The position numbers and the translations under genes are program-made. Of a DNA stretch of 64,000 nt, positions 44,137-53,168 are shown one piece after another. The stretch is from Hahellaceae bacterium (lineage in GTDB: Bacteria; Pseudomonadota; Gammaproteobacteria; Pseudomonadales; Oleiphilaceae): NCBI GenBank assembly GCA_016716085.1, contig JADJWY010000023.1, positions 248,001 to 312,000 on the forward strand. Direction: 5' to 3'. How positions within the stretch are numbered: the first letter of the stretch is position 1; every line of letters starts with the position of its first letter. Below the pieces are notes generated by a model. That model had not been told where the DNA came from and searched no databases. It was given only the letters and a program-made list of their open reading frames with translations.

Positions 44137-45045
44137 ATGATCCCTTCCTTTATTGAGCTGGCCACGGATGCCCCGATGATGACTGAGCGCCCTGCAATTC
44201 CCGATCTCCCCTTACGGCATTTCCGGCTGGAATGGCTACCCCAGGGAGACTTTCCCTCGCACTACTACCTGGGATCAGCCTGGCGCGGCGCACTGGGTTA
44301 TGCTCTCAAAGCCAACCATCCCGATCTGTTTGAACAGCTTTATGTAAAGGGTGAGGAAAGCGGTCAGCAACCGCCCCTTGTTCTGTCTCCGCTGACACAG
44401 GGGAATGAGGAAGAAGGTTATCAGTTTACCCTCGATGTCATTCTTGCGGGTTCGATTTCCGAGCGCCCGGTTGAGGTGCTGGAAAGCCTGATTCAGGCGG
44501 GTTTGTCAGGGCTTTACGGAACGCCTTTCAGCGCCATCACCCTGCAAGCGTTTTTGCCGCAGACCGGCTGGTTTCCGACAGCGCTGGATGTGTGTGCCCA
44601 AGTGCCCTGCTTTGGCATTGAAAGTGCCCCGCCTGCACCCGCTACCGTCGCCATTCACCTGCTGCATCCCCTACGCATCAAAGGCCCACGCAGCATTCTG
44701 CATCCGCAGGATTTCAAAACAGAAGAACTCCTCACCCGCATCCTGCGCCGTTATCACAATCTGCGCTATGACTACCGGGGAGTCGGCTTGCCGGACTGGG
44801 CGGGCAGCAAGGCGGCGGCCCTGTCGCTGACGACTCGCGATCAGGCGCTCAACTGGCATGACTGGTCCCGCTATTCGCATCGCCAGGAGCAGTCGATTCC
44901 CATGGGGGGGTTGTTGGGCCACATCGTGCTGGAAGGTCAGGGACTGGAAGCGGTCTGGCCCCACCTGTGGGCAGGCCAGTGGCTGCATGTTGGCAAGGGA
45001 GCGATGATGGGACTGGGACAATACGCGCTGGAAGCCCTGAACTGA
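44137..45045 (+). CDS. cas6: Cas6-family pre-crRNA endoribonuclease
   Basis: About 302 aa, matching the Cas6 C-terminal-domain family (PF10040). Seen: LPLRHFRLEWLPQGDFPSHYYLGSAWRGALGYAL at the N-terminus, the middle LQAFLPQTGW, HLLHPLRIKG, then LRYDYRGVGLP, and the C-terminal Gly-rich RNA-binding loop HVGKGAMMGLGQYALEAL. Cas6 cuts the repeat to make crRNAs. It should process both arrays since they share a repeat. The ATG at 44137 follows AGGA; Met at 44176 is an alternative. A regulon palindrome lies upstream. Confidence 0.85.
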   Translation: MIPSFIELATDAPMMTERPAIPDLPLRHFRLEWLPQGDFPSHYYLGSAWRGALGYALKANHPDLFEQLYVKGEESGQQPPLVLSPLTQGNEEEGYQFTLDVILAGSISERPVEVLESLIQAGLSGLYGTPFSAITLQAFLPQTGWFPTALDVCAQVPCFGIESAPPAPATVAIHLLHPLRIKGPRSILHPQDFKTEELLTRILRRYHNLRYDYRGVGLPDWAGSKAAALSLTTRDQALNWHDWSRYSHRQEQSIPMGGLLGHIVLEGQGLEAVWPHLWAGQWLHVGKGAMMGLGQYALEALN

Positions 45046-45088
45046 CACATGTGTGAGTTGTCACACGGCGTTTCCCATTGGGCAAGAT
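45045..45088 (+). promoter_or_regulatory. Regulon promoter d, upstream of beta-helix protein 1
   Basis: ACACATGTGT (45045-45054) within GACACATGTGTGAG, then TTGTCA (45058-45063), 19 nt, CAAGAT (45083-45088). The palindrome touches the stop codon of cas6. The beta-helix gene begins 38 bp after the -10. Confidence 0.65.
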
Positions 45089-45125
45089 GGCCATCCATCC
45101 ATTTTGCTACCTGAAGGAGCGCCGC

Positions 45126-46856
45126 ATGTCACACCGTCCGTTTTCACCCCGTACCGTTTCCCCGCTCACCCTGGCCGTCTGTCTGAGCACTTCCCTACTG
45201 GCACATGGGCAGACTTTTAACGTCAGCGACAGTGCCACCCTGCAGGCGGCTTTAAACGACGCCGCCGCGAATAGCACGGATGACACAATCCTCCTGGCCA
45301 ATGGCACCTATGCGACGAGCGAAAATGGCGGTGCCTACGTCTTTAACGATGCGGGGGGCAATAACCTCACCCTTCAGGCACAAGCGGCCAGCGGTGCGAT
45401 ACTCGACGGTGGAAACCTGCACGAAGTGCTGGTGATCAAACACGCCCTGCGCCGGGGTACAATCGTTCTGAATGGCCTGATCGTGCAGAACGGCACCCGT
45501 GGCGTGCGCATTGAAAACGCCAGTGCCGACCTGCGTCACCTGACCCTGCGTAACCACCATATCGACACCGGACTGGATCGCCAGGATGGGGCCGCGCTAG
45601 CGGTGCTTGGCAACGTGGAGTCGGTCAAAATCAGTGACTGTCTGTTCAATGACAATCAGACGATCAACCGGCAGCTTGATAGCCATGGCGGGGCCGCGGT
45701 TCTGCAGGCTGCCTCGATTGAGGTGCAACGCAGCCAGTTTATCCGCAATCAGGCCTCACGCTATGGGGGTGCGCTGATGCTGACGAGCAGCCGTCCGAAC
45801 ACTGTCATCACCGACAGCGATTTCGAAGACAACCACACGGGGGTCGGCAACTACGGCTTTGGTGGTGCGGTGTACATCAATCAAAACCTGACCACCCGCA
45901 ATAACCTGTTCCATCGCAATGTAGCGGAATCACTCGGAAGTGAACGCAGTCAGGGGGGCGCGATTTTCGCAACGGCATTCCTGCTGAGCCAGAACGATCT
46001 GTTCAGTGAAAACACCGCCAGTATCGGTGGCGCCATTCGGGGCAACGCAAAAACGGACATTGAAAACGGGGTTTTTCGGGCCAACCACGCCACGACCATG
46101 GGGGCGGCGCTCATGGTGAACAGTGTGGGCGGTGATGGCTTCAGTGGCATTCACAACAGCCTGTTCATTGCCAACCAGGGCGGTGACAGCGCGCCGGACA
46201 GTGCTGTTTACTGCTTCCAGAGTTGCCAGGTGGTCAACAGTCTGTTTGATGGAAATTTGGGCGCTGCGGCGTTGGTCTTTGCCAATGGTCCACAGGCTGG
46301 ACGCAACGTGGTCGCCAACACTGTGTTTCTGAACACACAAGGCTTCGCGGTGCAATCACTGACCACCTACAGCCGCGTTGCGCAGGTCTCGCTGTTCAAC
46401 AACTACCTCGACCTGGGCGAGGTGGGCACCCCGGCGGAATACCGCTACGGACAAGGCAATTTCAAGACCCAGGATGCGCATCTGGATGAACACTACCAGC
46501 CAATGGAGGACAGTCCCTTGCGCGATGCGGGTCTCGTTTCACCAAACGATTTTACCCTGCCCCTGAGCGATCATCAGCATTTTGCGCGGGTTGCGGGCAC
46601 CTGGGTAGATGTCGGCCCCTTTGAATACGGCAGCCAGGCCACTGAAACGCCCAACGTACCCGGCGGCTCGGGCGACGACGGTACCGTAACACCGCCCACC
46701 GGGCCAACCCAGGGTGGCACTGGGGGCGATGTGAACTTCAGTGACGCTGTAGGCGGTGGAGGCGCAGGCAGTACAGGCGGGGTCACTCTGTTAGGGCTTG
46801 CGCTGGCAGGCCTCTGGCAGCGTCGTCGGACCCTGCGTCGTCGGACGCGGTGCTGA
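45126..46856 (+). CDS. Secreted beta-helix protein with GlyGly-CTERM-like tail
   Basis: A 576-aa exported protein. Signal peptide (TLAVCLSTSLLAHGQ), then the opening TFNVSDSATLQAALNDAAANSTDDTILLANGTY and a right-handed parallel beta-helix with many repeated strands and Asn ladders (GGAVYINQNL, GGAIFATAFLLSQNDLF, GGAIRGNAKTDIENGVF). The C-terminus has a Gly-rich patch (VGGGGAGSTGG), a hydrophobic helix (VTLLGLALAGLW) and an Arg cluster, the pattern of GlyGly-CTERM/rhombosortase substrates, so it should be surface-anchored. An AAGGAG site precedes the ATG. It has the same opening and layout as the beta-helix gene at 48925. Confidence 0.82.
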   Translation: MSHRPFSPRTVSPLTLAVCLSTSLLAHGQTFNVSDSATLQAALNDAAANSTDDTILLANGTYATSENGGAYVFNDAGGNNLTLQAQAASGAILDGGNLHEVLVIKHALRRGTIVLNGLIVQNGTRGVRIENASADLRHLTLRNHHIDTGLDRQDGAALAVLGNVESVKISDCLFNDNQTINRQLDSHGGAAVLQAASIEVQRSQFIRNQASRYGGALMLTSSRPNTVITDSDFEDNHTGVGNYGFGGAVYINQNLTTRNNLFHRNVAESLGSERSQGGAIFATAFLLSQNDLFSENTASIGGAIRGNAKTDIENGVFRANHATTMGAALMVNSVGGDGFSGIHNSLFIANQGGDSAPDSAVYCFQSCQVVNSLFDGNLGAAALVFANGPQAGRNVVANTVFLNTQGFAVQSLTTYSRVAQVSLFNNYLDLGEVGTPAEYRYGQGNFKTQDAHLDEHYQPMEDSPLRDAGLVSPNDFTLPLSDHQHFARVAGTWVDVGPFEYGSQATETPNVPGGSGDDGTVTPPTGPTQGGTGGDVNFSDAVGGGGAGSTGGVTLLGLALAGLWQRRRTLRRRTRC

Positions 46857-46888
46857 TGGCGATGGCGCGCCCGTTCGCGCCTGCTCAC

Positions 46889-48151
46889 TTATTCAATAAA
46901 TTGGATACAGACCGGGTCCAGTTCCAGTCGGTAAATCGAATTCGGGCGGCGTTTGCCGGTCACCGGATTCGGTTCCAGTTGCGGCACGTAGAGTTCACCC
47001 AGGGTAATGCCAAGGGCCTTGATGATTTCCCGCTTCACCCGGGTTAAGAGTTGCGAAAAATTGGTGAAGTACCAATCCTTCAGTTGGTTGGCAATTTCAT
47101 CGTGCAGCTTGGGCATCTGCCGTTTTTTGCCGGCCTCTTTCAGATAATCCATATCTTCCAGACGTTCGTTCACTCCGTCCACCAGTTCCGTCACGCTCCA
47201 TTCCTCGATTTTCTCACGCTGGTTGGGTGCCAACAGTTCATCGAGATAGGCAATAATCAAATCATAGACTTCATCGTCCGGCTTGGGCTTGGCGAATAAC
47301 GGGTTGGGCGAAGTGCCCTTAATGACACTGCGGGCAAACATGGCATAAAAGGCATATTCGCTGGCACTCAAATAGATGCGTTGTCCTTCCAGCTCAAGCG
47401 AGAGCGTGTAACGATTCAAAACCGCCGAACGCTTGCCTGTCAGCGAGCGGTTGAGGTTATCCACCGTCTGCGTGTAGCCGTGATCGTCCTGAATAATGTT
47501 GGCGGGCATTTCCTCGCGCATCCGTACAAAGGGGATGTCCACCAGTGTGACTTTCGCCTTGGCCGAGTCGTAATCTTCTTTGGTATGGCGGTGCTCCAGC
47601 TTTTTGGGTTGGGGCGTGGGGTAATAAAAATTGCGCACATGCTCATAGGGATCACTGACCAGCACATGCGTCAGCAGATCACCGGGTCGTCCGAATAACG
47701 ACATGGCATAGCCGAGAAAGAAGGTCATGGTCTTGCGCCCACCCGCCAGGGATGCCACCAGCCGAACATTCGACAAGCGGGTCAATTCCCTCACCTTCTG
47801 GGTAATGAAATCGGCCAGCGCGCGCTGATCGCCCAGGCTGCGGGCATCGTCCACCGGCTCGCCATTTTCACCGGGCACCACAAGGATGTCTTTTTTCGAG
47901 AAGGGTATGCGCGGCAAATTGTAATCGAGGCAAAGCTGTTCCAGCGGCCCAGGCTTTCCATCTTCGCCTAACAGCAACTGGTTCTCGGCCTGGGCTGCAC
48001 CGCGGGTAGTGGTGATGATGAGTATACGGTCCAGCGTTATCTGCTTATCAAAATAAAGCCCGTACACCGATTCAGTTACAACGGCGGGACTCTCTCCGGT
48101 GACAGCCACCAGCCAGGTTTCGGGATGTGGTTTGGGTTTGTTTTTGGGCAC
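46889..48151 (-). CDS. NE0113-family CRISPR protein with winged-helix-like C-terminus, copy 2
   Basis: A 420-aa paralogue of the protein at 42737, with the same N-terminal CARF/ring-nuclease part (VAVTGESPAVVTESVYGLYF, ILIITTTRGAAQAENQL, SLAGGRKTMTFFLGYAMSLFG), the same central IPFVRMREEMP, and the winged-helix-like stretch LSLELEGQRIYLSASEYAFYAMFARS. The helical end differs more but both finish with a FRLELD/YRLELD strand. An RX5H sequence (RQMPKLH) is present here but not in copy 1, so it is not a family HEPN motif. No regulon palindrome is seen directly upstream. Confidence 0.85.
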   Translation of the reverse strand: MPKNKPKPHPETWLVAVTGESPAVVTESVYGLYFDKQITLDRILIITTTRGAAQAENQLLLGEDGKPGPLEQLCLDYNLPRIPFSKKDILVVPGENGEPVDDARSLGDQRALADFITQKVRELTRLSNVRLVASLAGGRKTMTFFLGYAMSLFGRPGDLLTHVLVSDPYEHVRNFYYPTPQPKKLEHRHTKEDYDSAKAKVTLVDIPFVRMREEMPANIIQDDHGYTQTVDNLNRSLTGKRSAVLNRYTLSLELEGQRIYLSASEYAFYAMFARSVIKGTSPNPLFAKPKPDDEVYDLIIAYLDELLAPNQREKIEEWSVTELVDGVNERLEDMDYLKEAGKKRQMPKLHDEIANQLKDWYFTNFSQLLTRVKREIIKALGITLGELYVPQLEPNPVTGKRRPNSIYRLELDPVCIQFIE

Positions 48152-48196
48152 GGCAGAAATCCTGTTTGCGTGAGGTCTGTATGAATCAAGAATAAA

Positions 48197-48228
48197 CCCG
48201 CCGCTACGTCCTTGTCGCGGCGGGTTTT
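48197..48228 (-). terminator. Intrinsic terminator after the lipoprotein gene
   Basis: CCCGCCGC (48197-48204) pairs with GCGGCGGG (48217-48224) over a 12-nt loop. On the minus strand the stem is followed by TTTATT. It lies six bases after the stop of the leftward lipoprotein gene and separates that operon from NE0113 copy 2. Confidence 0.7.
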
Positions 48229-48233
48229 GGGAA

Positions 48234-48914
48234 TTATTGCATTCCCTGTTCGTCTGCCAGTTTCACTGAGGGTGGCAGGAGACCTGCGCCTCTGAGGGCT
48301 TGCACCGTCGGCTCTGACATGCCTTCGCTGGGATCAGCTTTCAGGACGACTTCTGGCCCGTTATTTGTTGGGGGAGGAGGATTAATGCGCTTAGCAAAGG
48401 TCAGATTCACCGGCTTTATATCACACCGGTTATCATCGGTAAGGTCCTCCAAACAGGCCCGGAACTCCAGACGCATATCCTGGTTGATGTTGGCGCTGTG
48501 CTTCATACCGTCGGCTACAGCACACTCCAGCCGTGTACCTGTTAAGGTACACTGCGCCTGCGACACGCTGCCACAGTTATAGAGCGCGCCTGCTGATGAG
48601 CTACAGTTTTGCGAGAGCACTTCCACCGCCTGCCCCGTACCACTCGTCGGCACCAGCCAAAGCTGCGCCATATACAGGTTGATTATGGAGGAGAAACTTA
48701 CGTTCCAGTCCACCTGAATCGTTTTCGATTGGCCATCTGTAGCCTCAACGAGCGCCTCGGACTGCGGCTGTCCATCGAGGGTCATCGCGACACTGTTGAT
48801 ACGGATATTCTGGTCGTCAATAGGACTGCCAGGGCCCTCTGGCCCGCTTCCACAAGCAGCGAGCGAGGCGAGTAACACCGTTCCCAGCAGGGCATTTATT
48901 CCACGATTGATCAT
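48234..48914 (-). CDS. Hypothetical lipoprotein
   Basis: A 226-aa protein with a lipoprotein signal (INALLGTVLLASLAACGSG, lipobox LAAC). The mature part is beta-rich with six or more Cys (NCSSSAGALYNCGSVSQAQCTL, RACLEDLTDDNRCDI), suggesting disulphides in the periplasm or at the surface. I recognise no family. The start at 48914 is 10 bp after the stop of beta-helix protein 2, so the two form an operon ended by the terminator at 48197. Confidence 0.7.
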   Translation of the reverse strand: MINRGINALLGTVLLASLAACGSGPEGPGSPIDDQNIRINSVAMTLDGQPQSEALVEATDGQSKTIQVDWNVSFSSIINLYMAQLWLVPTSGTGQAVEVLSQNCSSSAGALYNCGSVSQAQCTLTGTRLECAVADGMKHSANINQDMRLEFRACLEDLTDDNRCDIKPVNLTFAKRINPPPPTNNGPEVVLKADPSEGMSEPTVQALRGAGLLPPSVKLADEQGMQ

Positions 48915-48924
48915 GTGCGCCCCC

Positions 48925-51087
48925 TTACTTTCTGACCCAGAAGCCGGTATTGGCCGGAATCGTTCTGAAGCTGGCAACGCCGTTGCCACTCAGGATGCTT
49001 GTGGTTTCTGCACTGGGGGAATAGGCTTTCCAGGCGCCGTCCTGATAGCTCCACACCACGGTCACGCCGGCAAAGAGAGAGAGGTCCCTGATCTCTATGC
49101 CCGAACCCAGCAACTTCCAGGCTCCAGGCTGGGTGGGGAGCATCGCGGTACTGACGACGGCGACCTGCTGAATATTGCATGAGGCCGGGTTTTCTGAGCA
49201 TTCCTGCCGTCCTTCAGCCACACCGACAGTATATCCCTGATTCACCCAATCATCGGGATTAATGCCGCAGGATGCAGGGTCGGTACGACAGACCTGGGTA
49301 AAGGTCGCTGCGTCGATGCCGCAATTCTGGGGATTTTCAGCACACAGGGCTTGAGTTTGCTGAATCACATCCTCGATCGGTCGTGTGGCAACAGTCAGCG
49401 TTAATGTCGAACTCACTACCGCATCTTCAGAGTCAGTCACATCGATGCTGACTTGATGGCTACCGGGTTCGACAAAGACGATGTTGAAGTGGTTATCCGC
49501 ATCCAGACTCGCACCCACATCTGTTTCATTGTCGACCTTGACGGTTGCCGACTTTAAGGTACGCCCTTCCAGCGGCGTGTAGGCCACACTGAATTGAACC
49601 GTTTCCATGATCTTCGGTGAGGACGTCATTACCTTGAATTCTGAAATCACGCCCTGAACCTCACCGGCACCGAATTCGTAGGGACCGATGTCCACCGCAC
49701 CATTGTGCAGACGCGCTTTTCCGGCCAGGTCTACCGAAGGTAAGACTGCCCAGTTCGCGTCATTTTTTCCGGCGTCGATGAGCGGTGAATCACTGGTGAG
49801 GGTGAAATCCTCTGCAAGCCCCGGAAATTCCGCGGTGAGATTATCCTGCGCCTGAAGCTGGTTTGCTTCCGCGATACTGACGTTTGCCATATCGAGGTAA
49901 TTATTCTGAATGTAGACGATGGCGTCAGTGTCCCCAGCAATTGCCACGCGGGAGGTATCCGCAAAAATCGTATTTAGTACGAGGTTCGTATTGGGCCCTG
50001 GGCTCCCACTTGTCGAAATCGTCGCCCCATAGTCGTAATACAAATCCTGCGCTGCCACGTTGTTCTTCAACAGGTTGTTCAGGAATTTAAGCCCCCCACC
50101 GATCAGCAGTGTTGAACTGGAATCAAGCGGCTCACTGACGGAATTTCCAACAAACACTGAATTTGTGATAGAGCTTCCAGCACTGGAAACCGTCAGCGCC
50201 GACGCCCCAAAACGTGCGCCGTTATTACGGAACTGGCTTCGGTCAATGGTGGCGTAACCCACACATACCGCGGAATTCAGGCCACTGTTTCCCGTCACCT
50301 CAGATTGCGTCATGGTTAAGCGTGTCGCTGTCAGAGCAGCACCGTCACAGCCTGAATTATAGTTGGGTACAGATGCGTCACTGATAGCGTTGTTCTCAAA
50401 GGTTGTGCCACTCATCTCGACAATCGATGCATGCAATCCGCCGCCTTGCCCACCCGCCGCATTGTTCAAAAACCGGCTATTTTCGATGATCAATTTTGCA
50501 GAACTAATGTATGCGCCACCACCTTCCCCGCTTGAAACGTTTGTAAAACGGTTGTTCTGAATCAGACTGTTTTTCAACACGACCTGATTGGCTGAACTGC
50601 CGACCATGTAGAGACCGGCTCCTCTGTATCCAGAAGCAGTGCCATCAGGCAGTGCATTGTCGGCAATCGTTACCTGATCCAGAGTCAGGTTGAACTGAGA
50701 AACATTCAGGCCTTGCTCACCATTTTTCAGAGTCAGGCTTTTTAAGGTTAACGAGCTGGTGTAATGGTTCTTTGACTCGGCTTTCATAATCGTGCCGACC
50801 GCCGCACCATCCAGTACCACGCCAGATTCGCCAGATACAACGCCTTCGAGCGTCAGATTCTGAGGCGTATCGATGCTATAAATCAGCGTTCCTTTTTCAT
50901 CGGCATTAGTGACATAGGTGCCGGGCTGAAGCATGATCGTGTCGTCTTCGCTCCCGTTGGAGGCATCCCGCAGCGCCTGCCGCAGCTCCGCCGTGGTGCT
51001 GACGGTAAAGGTTTCAGCAACCGCCTGCGCGGACGCCAGTGAAATGCCTGCGGCCAGCAGGCAAAGGGTGAATTGGCCTTGTTTCAT
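48925..51087 (-). CDS. Secreted beta-helix protein 2
   Basis: A 720-aa exported protein: signal peptide MKQGQFTLCLLAAGISLASA, opening ETFTVSTTAELRQALRDASNGSEDDTIMLQPGTY (matching the start of the 45126 protein), then a right-handed beta-helix to about residue 440. An Ig/PKD-like domain follows (VMTSSPKIMETVQFSVAYTPLEG, GSHQVSIDVTDSEDAVVSSTLTL), then a Cys-rich segment (LCAENPQNCGIDAATFTQVCR) and a C-terminal beta part ending FRTIPANTGFWVRK. Such proteins often bind polysaccharide or host surfaces. The start at 51087 follows AGGAAG. No CTERM tail is present. Confidence 0.78.
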   Translation of the reverse strand: MKQGQFTLCLLAAGISLASAQAVAETFTVSTTAELRQALRDASNGSEDDTIMLQPGTYVTNADEKGTLIYSIDTPQNLTLEGVVSGESGVVLDGAAVGTIMKAESKNHYTSSLTLKSLTLKNGEQGLNVSQFNLTLDQVTIADNALPDGTASGYRGAGLYMVGSSANQVVLKNSLIQNNRFTNVSSGEGGGAYISSAKLIIENSRFLNNAAGGQGGGLHASIVEMSGTTFENNAISDASVPNYNSGCDGAALTATRLTMTQSEVTGNSGLNSAVCVGYATIDRSQFRNNGARFGASALTVSSAGSSITNSVFVGNSVSEPLDSSSTLLIGGGLKFLNNLLKNNVAAQDLYYDYGATISTSGSPGPNTNLVLNTIFADTSRVAIAGDTDAIVYIQNNYLDMANVSIAEANQLQAQDNLTAEFPGLAEDFTLTSDSPLIDAGKNDANWAVLPSVDLAGKARLHNGAVDIGPYEFGAGEVQGVISEFKVMTSSPKIMETVQFSVAYTPLEGRTLKSATVKVDNETDVGASLDADNHFNIVFVEPGSHQVSIDVTDSEDAVVSSTLTLTVATRPIEDVIQQTQALCAENPQNCGIDAATFTQVCRTDPASCGINPDDWVNQGYTVGVAEGRQECSENPASCNIQQVAVVSTAMLPTQPGAWKLLGSGIEIRDLSLFAGVTVVWSYQDGAWKAYSPSAETTSILSGNGVASFRTIPANTGFWVRK

Positions 51088-51320
51088 GTAAGAACTTCCT
51101 TGCGTGGATGTGTAGTGCTTTCGATTGTTTTTCTGAGGAGTAGCGGCGCGAGTTTTATCACAGATCAGCACCGTTTTTTTGATCTGATTCACATTTTCAA
51201 CACTCCTTTTTTAAACAGTTGTTTGATCAGGGCTAATCCTTTGATTTGTTGTAAGGCCCGGCGCGGGAACCGTCCATGGTCCGCGCCGGAAAAGCGGGGT
51301 GCATCCTGCGCCCCATGAGG

Positions 51321-51983
51321 TTATTGCCCGCCTTCGGCCACTCCGTTTGAGGCGCCGGTGTAGCCGAATTCGCGGTCTACGTCCTTATCCAGCACTTGCA
51401 GCGCCTTTTCAGCTTTCAAGGCCTGCCATTGCGCCTGCCGGTTACCCAGGCTCGATCGGGCGATCCGCTTTACCGCCTCTGCCGCAAGTTTGCGATCCAG
51501 ACCCACCAACACGTACAACGCGCCGTCCGGACCATTCACCGCATCATGTATCCGGCTGCCAGGCAGATCCATCGCTGAGAGCTGGCTGGCGACTTCCTGG
51601 CTAAAGGTATCAATCGCCTCGCCGTTACCCTCACCCATCGCTTCGATCAGACCTTTGGTGCTGCCTTTGAAGCGCACGCTCAGGTTCTCTGCAATAGTAT
51701 GTCGCGCCCGCAGGCTGGCCATGCGCACCTGAAAATCATAAGGCGCTTCGCTTGGACCATAGTTGCCTACCGCCATGATGTCGCCATCACTCGTCCACCA
51801 GGGGCAAACCCACTCTGGCGCCTCCTCCTTGGTTTTTGGAAACGTACAGGTTCGCTTCTCAACCCGCTCGCTGATCGGCGTGGGCTGCTCCGGCGTAGAC
51901 GAACAGGCCGCAAGCGCGCCAATTGCTAACGCCATAACAGCGCGGCTAACAAATGCGGTGGTTTTACGATTCATTACTTTCAT
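51321..51983 (-). CDS. LPP20-like lipoprotein under the regulon promoter
   Basis: A 220-aa lipoprotein (AVMALAIGALAACSS, lipobox LAAC). The mature part resembles the LPP20 family: PEWVCPWWTSDGDIMAVGNYG, then helices LRARHTIAENLSVRF and a strand GALYVLVGLDRKLAAEAVKRIARSSL. LPP20-type proteins sit on the outer membrane; their function is not settled. AGAGGA precedes the start; Met at 51974 is an alternative. Promoter e at 52036 serves it, inside the end of the gene upstream. Confidence 0.75.
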   Translation of the reverse strand: MKVMNRKTTAFVSRAVMALAIGALAACSSTPEQPTPISERVEKRTCTFPKTKEEAPEWVCPWWTSDGDIMAVGNYGPSEAPYDFQVRMASLRARHTIAENLSVRFKGSTKGLIEAMGEGNGEAIDTFSQEVASQLSAMDLPGSRIHDAVNGPDGALYVLVGLDRKLAAEAVKRIARSSLGNRQAQWQALKAEKALQVLDKDVDREFGYTGASNGVAEGGQ

Positions 51984-52031
51984 GCTCTCATTCCTCTTGC
52001 AATGCTTTGGGTGTGTCGGTCAGCTGATGAG

Positions 52032-53147
52032 TTACAGATTACCGGCTTGCAGGTGCATTGTCTGAACACACACATTTGTGTAATCGGTTTCAGCCAGGCG
52101 ATGCAGCAGCTCCGGCAGATGGGACTGTTCGGAAGTGCCTGCAACCTGCATGGGTTGGTCCTTGAAGGCAGACCAATCCATCGGCTGAGTGGAGCGTAGC
52201 GCAATCGCAACCTCACGCGATTCACGCTGACCTGGCTCCAGCACACCGTCCAACTGATAATCCTGGCGCGTCATCACCGGCTGATTGCGCAGCAGCAACT
52301 GGGTACGGCCGTCGGCATACACGGTGACGATGCTTATGAACTGGCCCGTCCCTGTGGATGGCTCCAGCGTCATCGCGTATTTGGCCGGTGCCGTTAGGGC
52401 CTCGACCACCTGGCCTTTTTGCTCCAGACGAAACCAGTTCCGACAGCGCGGCTCACTGTTCCAGGCCAGCACCTCGCTCAGTGGGGTGTTGTTCAGGGGA
52501 AGTTCTTTGCGACCCAGCAGCAGGGTCCAACCGTCCTCGCGGTGGGACAGGTCAATCGGAACCGCGCCCATCCCCGGTACATGCTCCGCGAGCCAGCTGC
52601 AAAACGGGGATCGCGTAAGTGCGGGTATACCGGCGCAAAAGGTTTCACCCTGCCCTGACATTTGCATAAATTGGGCGGCGGCGCGGTTACGCAGCGAACG
52701 CTGGTCCAGCCCCAGCTTTACCCAGGCATGACCACCACATTCATGCGGTGTCTGCAGATCATCAAATCGCACATTTTCTGCGCGGGCTTCTGTCTGCACG
52801 GAGCAGCCGCCATATTCGCGGTATTGCCCCCGTGATTCGCCGCCTTCCCGACTGGATTCACGGTGGTCTTCACAACCACTGATAACATCGAGTTGTACAC
52901 GCTGCAGGATGTCCTGCATGGCCCGTTGCCGAGCCTGCTCCACCGTATCGGCTTCGCCCAGCCCGACCAGCCAGCCCTGCCGTTGTTCGCCTGCAGCGTG
53001 TTGATACCAGGCAGGTGCGGCGCAGTTTTCAGTGATTTCTGACGGATCGGCATCCGGTTCCGCAGACTGCTCCGGCACCCCGGCACAGGCAGTTAGCATC
53101 AGCGCAGTGACCGTAGTCAGAGGGGCGCGGGCGTCGATAGCTTTCAT
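52032..53147 (-). CDS. Lipoprotein with LPP20-like and DUF4384-like parts
   Basis: A 371-aa lipoprotein (ALMLTACAG, lipobox LTAC). The first half resembles LPP20: APAWYQHAAGEQRQGWLVGLGEADTVEQARQRAMQDILQRVQLDVIS. The second half resembles DUF4384, a beta domain found beside caspase-like proteases (YAMTLEPSTGTGQFISIVTVYADGRTQLLLRN and the PMQVAGTSEQSHLPELL end). It follows the caspase gene by 21 bp and is probably its operon partner. Its last 50 codons contain promoter e. Confidence 0.72.
   Translation of the reverse strand: MKAIDARAPLTTVTALMLTACAGVPEQSAEPDADPSEITENCAAPAWYQHAAGEQRQGWLVGLGEADTVEQARQRAMQDILQRVQLDVISGCEDHRESSREGGESRGQYREYGGCSVQTEARAENVRFDDLQTPHECGGHAWVKLGLDQRSLRNRAAAQFMQMSGQGETFCAGIPALTRSPFCSWLAEHVPGMGAVPIDLSHREDGWTLLLGRKELPLNNTPLSEVLAWNSEPRCRNWFRLEQKGQVVEALTAPAKYAMTLEPSTGTGQFISIVTVYADGRTQLLLRNQPVMTRQDYQLDGVLEPGQRESREVAIALRSTQPMDWSAFKDQPMQVAGTSEQSHLPELLHRLAETDYTNVCVQTMHLQAGNL
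52036..52081 (-). promoter_or_regulatory. Regulon promoter e, for the LPP20-like gene
   Basis: Minus strand: ACACAAATGTGTG (52081-52069), TG, TTCAGA (52066-52061), 19 nt, TAATCT (52041-52036). The -10 hexamer is identical to that of promoter a. It lies within the coding end of the preceding gene. Confidence 0.65.
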
Positions 53148-53168
53148 AGTGTTCTCTCCTTGAATTCT

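Noticed and set aside
46889..48151. HEPN RNase motif (RQMPKLH) in NE0113 copy 2
   Set aside because: The R-x5-H sequence is not kept in copy 1 at the same place, so it is more likely chance than an active site.
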